Shown piece after piece: positions 12,700 to 23,500 of a stretch of DNA of 64,000 nucleotides. The translations under genes were made by a program, and so were the position numbers. The notes below the pieces were generated by a model. That model saw only the letters and a program-made list of their open reading frames with translations, searched no databases and was not told the DNA's origin. The DNA is from Azolla caroliniana (taxonomy: Eukaryota > Polypodiophyta). Within the stretch, counting starts at the first letter, position 1; each line of letters begins with the position of its first letter. The stretch lies in NCBI GenBank assembly GCA_043228905.1, contig JBHGNT010000002.1, forward strand, positions 27,218,001 through 27,282,000, read 5' to 3'.

Positions 12700-14797
12700 G
12701 ATATATGTATGCACAAGCACCACATTATCGTTTTTTCGCACGTGACACACGCCACTCTCAATTTTGTTCTATATTTCCTGAGTCGCGAGTAGCTTTGTCA
12801 TGGTGTTATTAGAACACATTCGTACATTTATGCACAATCTCGGTCCATCTCATGTTTGTATTTTTTCCATTGACTCATTGCAAACCTGACCAATGAGCCA
12901 TTCTCTCATGACAACACTACCTTGTGTGTTTATGTTTTCTTGATTTATAACAAATTTGTTGTGTATGTGTATTGGATGTACTCGTAATAAGCATGTTGAT
13001 GAGTTTTTGTCTCTAAATTTCTTTGGTACATACATAGTACATAGACGTCCATGAGTATTGTTTAGGTCTACACATTTCATTGAGATACTGATGAGTCTCG
13101 AGTATCTACAAATAACAAACGCCTCATCGTGGATGATGTTAACTTGGAGCTATAAATTTTTGAGCCATAATTGGAGAATTAACCACTTTGCTTGTCCTCT
13201 CCGTCAACATTGCCAACCTCAATTCTTGGGCAACCTCAATGAATGCCCATTGCTTCTTCGTTGATTTGGTTTTATTCATTGGGCAAATATGAAACCCATT
13301 AGTGATTGGTTTAATTATAAAATTTGATGATGTTGTCACATATTTAACTACGAGAAATAAGGATGTCATCACTATTTGCTTGCAGGTATTGGATCCCCAT
13401 TATTTTCTATGAATCCAATTCGATAATGATAATCAAAACATGTTGTTCAACATAACTAATTCATGCAAACTATGACTCGCATTGTTTCTTTTGCACAAAA
13501 AAACGTGAGGAGTCTACTCTTCATCCACCTTCAACTAATTTTCAGCCCAATATACTAAACTCGTTGTCTCCTCTTGCTCACCTCGAGGCTTACTTTATCG
13601 AGTTATGTCAAAAGGAGGTTGCCAATTCCTACCCACACAATTAAAGCATTAGTAAGGAATTCATGCACTCAATGTGTGCATCTTGTGTCTTACTAAAAAG
13701 AACAAAAGACATGGCTTTTGGAATCCTTTTAGCATGAGCCTAGAACCCATCAACATTTTTTTATGATGGATTTGATGTATTCTTGTTTCTTTAATGTTAA
13801 TAGTGTCTTCCATGGCCCACGTCATACTTCAAACACACTCTCTTCTCCTTAGCCATGGGTTTGATGCATTTAGCCAACCCCATAATGATGTGATCGGGTA
13901 TCTCTCAACATAATTTGTGAGAAGTCATTGCTTCAATTGAATTATGCCTTCCATTTATCTCCATTCTAAATAATATTGCTAATAAGATTCCCAAGTTATA
14001 TCACTTAGCAACATTCTTCGTAGTGTAAATGTTATTTTCCTCCCTCTATGAAGCATGTTGATTGTATCATTGTAAAGGACATGCACAAGGAATCCTACGA
14101 CATCGAACAATCGTACACCACTCAATTCGGTTGTAGTAAAATTTTATGCGTGTCTCAAGCAACATGGTTTGACTACAAAAGCAAGCCAAATCCTAAATAA
14201 ACAACACATTCGAACTAGTTTTTAACTTGATGCAAGTTTCATGGTGATCATATTGAGATCAAAGGAACCAACATAATGTTATGAAGTCTATGACATGCAA
14301 TAATTTTTTGAATAGTCTAAGGAAAGATTGCTTATTTTTCAGCGCCGCCCGCCTTTGTCGTTAGCACTCTTTTGTCATGAATCAAGTGCTTTGTTTTGTT
14401 TGAGCATCTTTGCAAAACATGATACACATGATCCCATTATAAGCTCAATATGTGAAAAAGCGTTTTATACCATATGCACTAATAATTTTAGGAGACGTGG
14501 TTCGACGGGCTGAACCCTTTCAAATCATATATACAATTGCCTAAAAGTTAGATATGAATTTGATATCAGCCAAAAACAATGGAAAATGCAAAAAGGCAAA
14601 TTATGGATGTGAAGACATGTTAGAACAGTGAATACACAATACCAATGATGTGTAAATCTTCGATTGGCATGCATTATCAAAATATATGTTCCTCACTCTT
14701 ACGCTCAAGTGAGTTAGGGAATTTGTTAGGGAAATCTAAAGTGTTAGTTGAATGATGCACTAAGAAAGGAGGAATGACGACGCCCTTCTTGCTTGTC
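12700..14797. other. Intergenic stretch without recognisable genes
   Basis: Short broken frames only. Some segments (13.0-14.5 kb) have a more balanced base composition than the surrounding AT-rich DNA and may be old transposon debris, but I could not assign a family. Confidence 0.5.
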
Positions 14798-14813
14798 GGG
14801 GGGGGGGGGGGGG
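14798..14813 (+). repeat. 16-base poly-G run
   Basis: Sixteen consecutive G residues. Its exact length may be a sequencing artefact. Confidence 0.9.
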
Positions 14814-14892
14814 TTCAAAATGTGCATGTGCAATGTGTGTGCACACAAAGGCAATTAATTGTGCACATGCAAAAGAAAAGGAAAAAGAAAGG

Positions 14893-14987
14893 GTGGTCTT
14901 GTGACCGTACTCCCCAGGCGGAGTGTTTAACGCGTTAGCTGGGCCCCTGATCCGAAGACCAAGGACGAACACTCATCGTTTACGGCA

Positions 14988-15023
<36 letters not shown>

Positions 15024-15187
15024 AGCTTTTGCACCTCAGCGTCAGTAAGACCCAGAAAGTTGCCTTCACTCCTTCGACGTTCCTTTGTATATCTCCGTAT
15101 TTTATCCCTACACACGAAATTCCACTCCCCTCTGTCCCACTCGAGTAAATTGGTTTTCAAAGCATTCTGCCAGTTGAGCTGGGTATA
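14893..15187 (-). pseudogene. Mitochondrial-type small-subunit rRNA fragment in nuclear DNA
   Basis: Read on the minus strand, this about 295 bp piece contains universal SSU rRNA blocks in the correct order: a GAATTTCGTG element, GACGCTGAGGTGC, AACAGGATTAGATACCCTGG (the 787-806 region of E. coli 16S), TAGTCCATGCCGTAAACGATG, GCTAACGCGTTAA and CTCCGCCTGGGGAGTACGGTC. The ATGAGTGTTCG and AAACACTCCGCC stretches fit plant mitochondrial rrn18 better than the chloroplast gene. It covers roughly E. coli positions 610-900. Departures at conserved sites (for example CAAAAGCTTGGGG for CGAAAGC.TGGGG) and the missing flanks show a decaying insert (NUMT), not a working rRNA gene. Confidence 0.88.
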
Positions 15188-15189
15188 GA

Positions 15190-15904
15190 AGCTCGTGTAA
15201 AAAGTAAGAGAGAGGGGAGATAAAAAGTAGATGGGAGACAGGTTATGAATTTGTAGATATAAAATTATATATTATATAAGAGAGAGTTAATGGGCTAGTA
15301 GATAGTCACATTGACTTCTAACTATAGGTGCTCTGTTCAAATCTGGTCTTACAATGCACTGTGATTTAAGGAATTTTATTCTTTTTTCATTGAAGACAAA
15401 ATTGGCGACCCCTCTTCTTTTTTTCCTATTAAAAGGAGGTAAAGGGGGGCTCATTTGGAAGGATATTTTTGGGAGGAGGAGACTATTGCCATTTTTCCTT
15501 CGGAGCTCTTCATCTTCTTCTTCACCACTTCCCTTCATCTCGTACCCCTTCATCCCCTCATCGCCACATGCTCGTCTTCTTCGTGTTGGCACTCGAAGTG
15601 CTCATGAGCTCGAGCTTCGTTGGTTCGACTTTGCGAGTCCCGTTTGTCGTTGCGAGCCCGTGTGCTCGCCGTTCGGGTGGTCGTGGTTTGTTGGGGTCAA
15701 CATTTTTGTGGTGCTCGTGTGTTCGTCTTCGTCATGTTCGGATTTGCTCTTTGTCTCTAAGGGTATTTAGTGTTTATGTTTTGTTGAGCTTGTGGTTAAC
15801 TAGAAGTTGTCACATTGTAATCAAACCTTTTTTATAAAGGGTCCTCTTGTGTTGGAATCGAACACGTATTTATTCTTTAGCCAATATCATTCGTGTTTTT
15901 CTTT
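15190..15904. other. Unassigned segment between rRNA fragment and minisatellite
   Basis: Contains GAGA-rich DNA, then a TTAAAAGG.GG element near 15431 followed by a pyrimidine-rich stretch (15480-15560) and TTTTATAAAGG near 15830. The order resembles an LTR R/U5 region or a dead promoter and leader, but no terminal repeats were found, so no call is made. Open frames here lack domains. Confidence 0.35.
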
Positions 15905-16880
15905 CTTTCTTTGTTCTCGTCCACTTGCACGTTTGGCCGCCTTGTGACGAGGGAGCGTTTTGGGCGTGCCCATGCACCTCTCCTCCTCATAAAGGCGTAC
16001 GAGCATTTGTGTGTGTGCTTGTGTCTTCCTTGTACGTTTGGTCGTCTTGTGACGAGGGAGTGTTTCGGGCATGCCCATGCACCTCTCCTCCTCATAAAGG
16101 CGTACAAGCATTTTGTGCGTGTGTTTGTGTCTTCCTTGTACGTTCAATTGTCTTGTGACAAGGGAGCGTTTCGGGCATGCCCATGCACCTCTCCTCCTCG
16201 TTAAGGCGTATGAGCATTTGTGCGTGTGTTTGTGTCTTCCTTGTACGTTCGGCCGTCTTGTGACGAGGGAGCGTTCGGGCTTGCCCATGCACCTCTCCTC
16301 CTCATAAAGGCGTACGAGCATTTTGTGCGTGTGTTTGTGTCTTCCTTGTACGTTCGGTCGTCTTGTGACGAGAGAGCGTTTCGAGCGTGCCCATGCACCT
16401 CTCCTCCTCATAAAGACGTACGAGCATTTGTGCGTGTGTTTGTGTCTTCTTTGTACGTTCGGCCGTCTTGTGACGAGGGAGCATTTCGAGCGTGCCCATG
16501 CACCTCTCCTCCTCATAAAGGCGTATGAGCATTTGTGCATTTGTGCATTTGTTTGTGTCGCCCTTGTACGTTCGGCCGTCTTGTGACGAGGGAGCGTTCG
16601 GGCGTGCCCATGCACCTCTCCTCCTCATAAAGACGTATGAGCATTTGTGTGTGTGTTTTGTGTCTTCCTTGTATGTTCGGTCGTCTTGTGACGAGGGAGC
16701 GTTCGGGCTTGCCCATGCACCTCTCCTCCTCATAAAGGCGTACGAGCATTTGTGTGTGTGTTTGTGTCTTCCTTGTACGTTTGACGTCTTGTGACAAGGG
16801 AGCGTTCGGGCATGCCCATGCACCTCTCCTCCTCATAAAGACGTACGAGCATTCGTGTTTGTGTTATCGTCCCCTCGTGC
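15905..16880. repeat. Minisatellite, about nine copies of a ~105 bp unit
   Basis: The core CCCATGCACCTCTCCTCCTC recurs at 15969, 16074, 16180, 16284, 16390, 16495, 16607, 16712 and 16815. Spacings are 105, 106, 104, 106, 105, 112, 105 and 103. Each unit also holds AAAGGCGTACGAGCA, a TGTGTTTGTGTCTTCCTTGTACGTT stretch in variants, and CTTGTGACGAGGGAGCG. The 112 bp copy carries extra TTTGTGCA units. Because 105 is 35 codons, long repeat-coded frames appear on both strands (one of 242 codons on minus); 1-2 base indels break them between copies, so they are probably not genes. Confidence 0.95.
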
Positions 16881-16889
16881 GTTCATCTT

Positions 16890-18127
16890 GCGTGCTCATC
16901 TTTGCTTGTACCTGTTTGATCACTTGGCTCATGTGGTGATCTCGAAAACTCGACGAGTTGTGATAAACGAAAGCCACCAGTCTCACAAAAAGGGGCAACA
17001 AGCCCTTGCTCGGGAAGGGGTCAAGAAGTAGCATTGTCGTAAAGCAAACCTCAGGTCTCTCTATCCCTTCAGTACTCCCTAGTCCAAGACCCCCGTGGTC
17101 CCGCCCAAGTAACACACATGCGTGAAACTTCACGACATTGTCACCAAAAGAGAAATCACGAGCATGAATGTTATCGTACTAACACTAATAAAAGATACAT
17201 GAAATGTTCAAGGGTAAAATGTCACATTTCTTCGCTAATTTTTGGTCAACCTAAGTTGGGAAGTGCTTAATGATGGCTTATATACCCTAGTAACACACTT
17301 CAACAAAAACAAGGAGTCAAAAAACATGAAGGAAGCAAATGTTTCCAATCTTTGGCTCATGGCCATGCAACGGGGGGGATGCCATGGCCCTTGAGTTTGA
17401 TTTAAAATAACTTCTAGGTATAGGATGGAAAAGAGTTTTGCATGAATAGTCAACACCACAAATAAATATTGGAAATTGTGAATATATACATTATTAGCAA
17501 TGATTTGAAGGGTAATTGCAACAACGGGACAAAGAGAGACAACAAGTGTTTTGTGGTTGTCGAAATGAAGAGGGACAAAATGTATTATTTCTCAAGTCAT
17601 CACCAACATGTTTATGAGACCATCGACATTGGGTTGCATATGCATTGACTCTCGTGTTCTCGTCGGTCCCACTTGGAGGTAGACCAACAAGACGAACAAG
17701 CCAACTTGGGAGTTATTGGGAAATAATGGAAGGGCTTGAGCCAAGGTATGAGACAACCTTACCAGTGTTCAACAATGAAAAAGTGTTGAGTAACAAGTTG
17801 GATCACGAGAGAATATGACTATTCTCATGAGCAAAATTGGAGTACATGTGTGAGTGGAAAGGCACGTGATTAGGTTTGGAGCACCAAATGAAGCCCTTCA
17901 ACAAACTCCAAGGCATGTAAGAAATAGCATGAATGGTGTTTGATGTACCAGATCTCAGTGTTGCACTGCCAAAGAATTGAGAGAGTTGCCCATCGGTGAA
18001 TCGTGTGGGAAGTGGATGTAGGAGCTATTGTAGTTGGGGAGGGTAATATGAAGGCTAGTATGAGATGAAGGCATGCGAGCGAATGAACAAGATCTACGAC
18101 ATACGCAAATTAGTAACATTGATCAAT
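16890..18127. other. Intergenic stretch without recognisable genes
   Basis: Short open frames only, with no domain or conserved motif seen on either strand. Confidence 0.5.
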
Positions 18128-18326
18128 ATGGTTTCAAATTTCAACTTATTAGCTTGGTTTCAAATTTCAATTGATTAGCATGGTTTCACTTGATTAGTAT
18201 TGGTTTCAAATTTCAATTGATTAGTATGGTTTCAAATTATTAGTATTGGTTTCAAATTTCAATTGATTAGCATGGTTTCACTTGATTAGCGTGGTTTCAA
18301 TTGATTAGCGTGGTGGTTTCAAATTA
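18128..18326. repeat. Degenerate tandem repeat upstream of FAS2
   Basis: About eight partial units built from TGGTTTCAAATTTCAATTGATTAG, some shortened to TGGTTTCACTTGATTAG, with variable TAT, CAT or GCG joins. It ends about 235 bases before the FAS2 start codon, so it lies in or next to the promoter. Confidence 0.85.
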
Positions 18327-18562
18327 CGCGGAGAAGGAAAAATAAGGGAGGGGTATATATTTGTAAATAACCGAAACGGTAGGGCCTATTCTGCAGCTCA
18401 CATATTGAACTGGAGGGCTTTCCCGCCAAAACCTCACGCTTTCCTGCTACTGCTTTGCTCAGGGGCATCCTCCCTCCCTCCCGACGGCGAAACGCAGAGA
18501 CAGACAGACAGACAGATCGATCGACAGAGAGGGGAGGGAGAGGTTGTGAAGGGTTTTTCTCC

Positions 18563-21500
18563 ATGAAAGGGGGGACTGTGCAGATAAACTGGCACGGCTC
18601 CGATCCCGTTCTCTCTCTTGACTTCCATCGCTTCTCTGCTTTGCTTGCTACGGGCGGAGCAGATCACGACATCAAGGTACATGATCTCTGCCCCCTCTCG
18701 CTCTCATGCTTTCTTTCTCTCTCTCATTTGCGTTCCTTTTCTGTTTCGCAATTGGTTCTGCTAAGAAATTTCACCGAAATGTATTTTAATTCCTCTCTCT
18801 CTCTCTCTCTCTCTTTCTTTACCGAAATTTCATGCTTAGAAACCATATGGCCATTGCTTCTGCTAAGAAGCTCTCAGAAATGTGCTTTCTCTATCTCTCC
18901 TTTTTTTGCTTTCTTTCCGGACATGTTATGCAAAGACCGTCACATAGAATGCATTCTTATATCTGCCATTTCTTCTGCTAAGAAGTTCGGAAAAATGAAA
19001 TTTATGTCTTCTCTCTATTCTTCTTTCTTTCCGCAAATTCTTCTGCTAAGAAGCATGTAGCCACTGCTTCTGGTAATATGTTCACAGAAGTGATTTGTTT
19101 ATATATTTTCTTATCCTGTTGCTAAGAGTCTAATAGAAGGCTTTTTATGTCTTCTTTCTCTCATGCTTTCTGTGTGTTTATTTTCCTTAATTATATCTCC
19201 ATTTTCTTCTACTAAGAAGCAGATCACCATTTCTTTTGCTAAGTACATCATAAAGGAGGCAGTTATGTAGTTTCATGGATTCGGTGTTGTAGGCTTTTAC
19301 ATATGTCTAGCAATTACTTCTGCTAGGAAGTTCACAAGAGATATTTATCCCTTCTGGCTCATGGCTAATCCGTGCTCGTTTCCTCATGCTTTACAGTTTC
19401 TTTCGCTAAGAAGCTCACATAAGGCGTATTTCTTATTGATTATTTGTGCCTTTGTTTTGCAATTTCTTCTAATGAAGCTTACGTCAACCATTTTATGTAT
19501 GCTATGTCTTCTACTAAGAAGCTCATACAAGACAGTTTATATACTATCCCTCATGTTTCTCTGCACTGCTAATTATCATTTTGCTTCATAATTTCTTCTG
19601 GTAAGCAGTGGAGCTCTTTCTTTCTCTGTCATTTCAGGTGTTCAGTGTCACTCTGACTTCCTTTTCCTTCACAAATTCTTCTGCTCAGAAAAACATCATT
19701 ATCTGACTTCTTGTTTGTTCTGTGTCACTCCGTTTTCCCTTTCCTTCATCGATTGTCCTGCTTAGGAGCACACATCTTCTCATGGCACACCTTTGTTTTC
19801 CTTGGAATCCACAATTTCTTCTGCTAATCAACACACAATGATCTCTTTATTTTCTCCTTTTTGCAGTTCTGGACTTTGCACCAATCAGATGAAGCCCCAT
19901 TACCATCTGTAAGTTTTCATAGCTGCCTGTCGTACCACACTGCAGCTGTCAATGTTGTTCGTTTCTCACCGACAGGTAAATGTTCTCCTAATAGAAGTTA
20001 TTAGTAAAAGACAAAAATACAACTTCAAATTTGTATAATATCTATAGTGAATTTGGATTGAGGTTATGCTATTGAATGGAATATGAAATCTATAGTGAAA
20101 TCAGGGTGAAGGTTCTACTACCAATGGAACATGGAATCCATAGTGAAGTTGGAGGTGACGTTATGCTACTGAATGAAATATGGCTTCAATAGTGACGTTG
20201 GGCTTGATGTTATTCTACTGAATAGAACTTGAAATCTAAATGGAAATCCCTCAAAGGTGAAAAAGTATATATAAACGAGGGTCTAACGCTGCTACAATCA
20301 GCTCACTAAAGAGAGCAGATGCCACACTTGAGACAATGAAAAAGGGAAAGTGTGCAATCTATAGAGACCAAAGAGTGATTGCAACAGAGAGAACGCTCCC
20401 ATAATGAGGCATGACCTATGAGACCTTGCAGTTAATGCAATGAAATTGCAATGGAGCTTTAAACGTAGATGTAGGATACTGTGATTTACAGACATTGCTG
20501 TCTACACTGAGACACTTCGTTGTGCAGACAAGAATTCCAAAGGATGAGGATATCAATGGAATTCTGTGTTTTACCTAAGGCATGCCATTGAAGGTGGTGC
20601 TAGAGGATCTGTTGGAGTAGCTATATAGTACAAGATGTGGATGCATGGTAAATGTGAATAAGAATAAGCAGAAAGTTCTTCAAAGATATGTGTAGATTTT
20701 TGCTACTTTACACCAGCCTACTTGATGTTTATACCCAGTGGGGAATCACCCTATCTACCATTATGATAAAAATTCGAGGTTTAGGGTTTAAGAGGTTTGG
20801 CGTGCAGATGCAAGGAAGTTGTAAGATTTAGTAGAGCATCCCACTCTTTCCAAATCAACATTCAACATATCACACAATCACCGCACTCTACATTTTTCAC
20901 TAGGCTGATAGTGATTAATGCAATTAGACTCCACAACAGAATTCAAATACTATTGTGGCTTGTTAGGTGAGGTTTTGTGTATGCACACACTACTTTGGGT
21001 CCACGTTTAGAATCAGGAAAACATGGACAGAGAAACATGAACAGAGAAGCAGTATCTTAGACCGCATATTGACACTGCAATGGTGCCCATGTAAAGAGGA
21101 TATATTGCTGCTTTAAGACAGGGCCACAAGCTAAACTCATGCAATGACTGCAAATTGTAGAGGTAGCAAAGGATTTGCAGTGGGGATCTATGGACTCTAT
21201 GAGTTGGTGTCAGGAAATGTTAGGGCTCTGAGAGAATATCTGACAAGGTTGCCAACACCATTGGGTAAATCAAAGATGCCTCTTTCCACCCACTCCCTTT
21301 AGCTTTACATCTGTGAGATTTCAGATTACATAGATAGTTCAAGTGGGTACAAGTCCTGCTGGAGTATTCATACCCATACTTTTATTGCAGATGACATTGT
21401 CTTGATCTTGATCTACCTAGCGGGCTTACAAAAACAGTTAGACACTATACATGGATTTTGCGAAGGAATAAATCTCTGTAAGATTTGGCAAGACCATGAT

Positions 21501-23466
21501 ATTTAACAGAACTTAAGCATGGGTAATTAGGTTGAATCATCAAATTATATTTGATGAATACACAATCCTATTTATATTTGGGAATCACATTCAGAAGTCT
21601 CTATTTCTCACTGGTTGGCGTTTTACACTGTACCATCGAAGTAATAAATTGAGCAAACCCATCTTTGATCCCTGTCATGGGCTTGGCCCTGCCCATAGAT
21701 CGGAATTGGTATCCTGTGGGCATTAAATATATCTATCTCAAGTGGCCCAAAGGAAGACATCAGAATATAATGCATTCTGCAAATAAAGTGTCTGAATGAG
21801 TCACGGGTATAATAGCTTGTAAGTAGGAGATTCGAATATGAAGTTTGTAAAACTAAATTGCCTGTCATTACGGTACATTTGGGTTATGTTGTGCATGAAG
21901 AATACCTGACCACCAGAATTTGTAAATATATTGCTGAATATTCTTTTCATGTCCAAGGTGCTGTCAAGAAAACAAAAATTTTAAATTTGAATGAAATATT
22001 TGACTTATATAATTTGTTCTCCAATCACAGCACCAGACTTATCGTGGACATAAGCTATTACTTGACTTGTATAATTTATTCTTAAACAATAGCACCCGAT
22101 TTATGTTGCACATAAGATATTTCTTTGTGACAGCCTTGAGAAGTCCTTGCCTCCATCCATAAGGATTTTGACACTTTTCCTAGATCTAGAACCCCACAAC
22201 CACCCCTGCCCTGTAGACTCGTGAAGAGGCTACTAGGCATTGGTGTGCCAAAGGAGATGCAATAACGAATCTACATATTGCATATTCTCGGACAGGCAGA
22301 GTACAGGGACCAGAGATATCAAAGTCAGTGAATAATATGTTTGAACAAAACAAGACTGAAAATTCATCTAGAAGCATCAAAGACATTCTATATGGAGAGA
22401 GAACTTGAGCATTGGGAAAACCAAGGTAATGGTATTTAATACAACACAAACATGTGTTACTAGACAAAGAGGATCAATGCACATTCTATGGGGAACTAGT
22501 AGAGTATGTATAAAAAGGAAATGGTTGATCGCCCCCACTAGAACAAGATGGAATATCATGAGAATAATTTCCAACATCATCAGTTTGGTTTGTCACCGGC
22601 CCCAGCCAAAAGGATACCCACCTCCCACATATCATATGTAGCTGCATGATTAGACAGATCACCATGTCATCACAAAAACTGTGGATAGGGGCAGGTAGAT
22701 ATGAAGGGTTAGCAACAACATTTTTGAGAAATATGGAAAAAGGCAGAGGTCCTCACCTTGTTTGGGGAGAGAATAAAGTGGAGACATGCTCCACCAAGAT
22801 GGCTTTTTCTGCCCCCCGCCTTGGAAAGACCCTGATTTAAAGTTGGTAAGGTAGCTGCATGAGGGCTTTCGCTATTCAACATGTTGGTTGATGAGGGTAT
22901 GATGGTTATATTTTCTTGTATGAGTTCTTTATATCCTTTGGGCATCTTTCCATTAATACCAAGGTGAATCTTAAAGAAGAAGAAGAAGAAGAAGAAGATA
23001 CGAAGGGCTAGCAACGAATGATCACCTTTGCCAGCTATGCTCTCCAAATCTTGAAACAGAGAACTAACAATATATGTTGTTGCCCCATGTTCCATGTATT
23101 CAAAGGGAGATACCATTTCTTTAAGCTAGTCTTTGGACTCTTATAAAAATTGTGGGTTTTGAGGAACATAGATGCCTGCACTGCGTCCTGCTTGAAATTT
23201 GGCAGTACCAGGATAAACTCTTGAGATGTAATAAAATACACCTTCTAGTGGATGGGAAACCAGCCAAACCAGCTAGGGAACCTTCACTAACCTCTTTATA
23301 TCGACAGCACATCCATCCCTCAGATCTCGACATATAATAGACAACATATATATCTATATCTATCTATATATTTGAAGAGAGAGATTATGTTTTCTGGTGT
23401 TATGGAAAAAGTACCTGTATATGTATTTCATGTGTATATATATTCATGCATACTTCATGTGTGGGG

Positions 23467-23500
<34 letters not shown>

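Noticed and set aside
14927-15160. 77-codon open frame over the rRNA fragment
   Set aside because: The DNA matches conserved small-subunit rRNA blocks, so the open frame is incidental.
15150-15190. tRNA-like D-arm (AGCTCAACTGGCAGA on minus)
   Set aside because: It continues the SSU rRNA alignment (the GCTCAACCTGGGAAC helix region), and no T-arm or acceptor stem pairs with it.
15887-16615. 242-codon minus-strand open frame with 35-residue repeats
   Set aside because: It follows the minisatellite period, has counterparts on the other strand, and loses frame wherever a unit is not a multiple of three.
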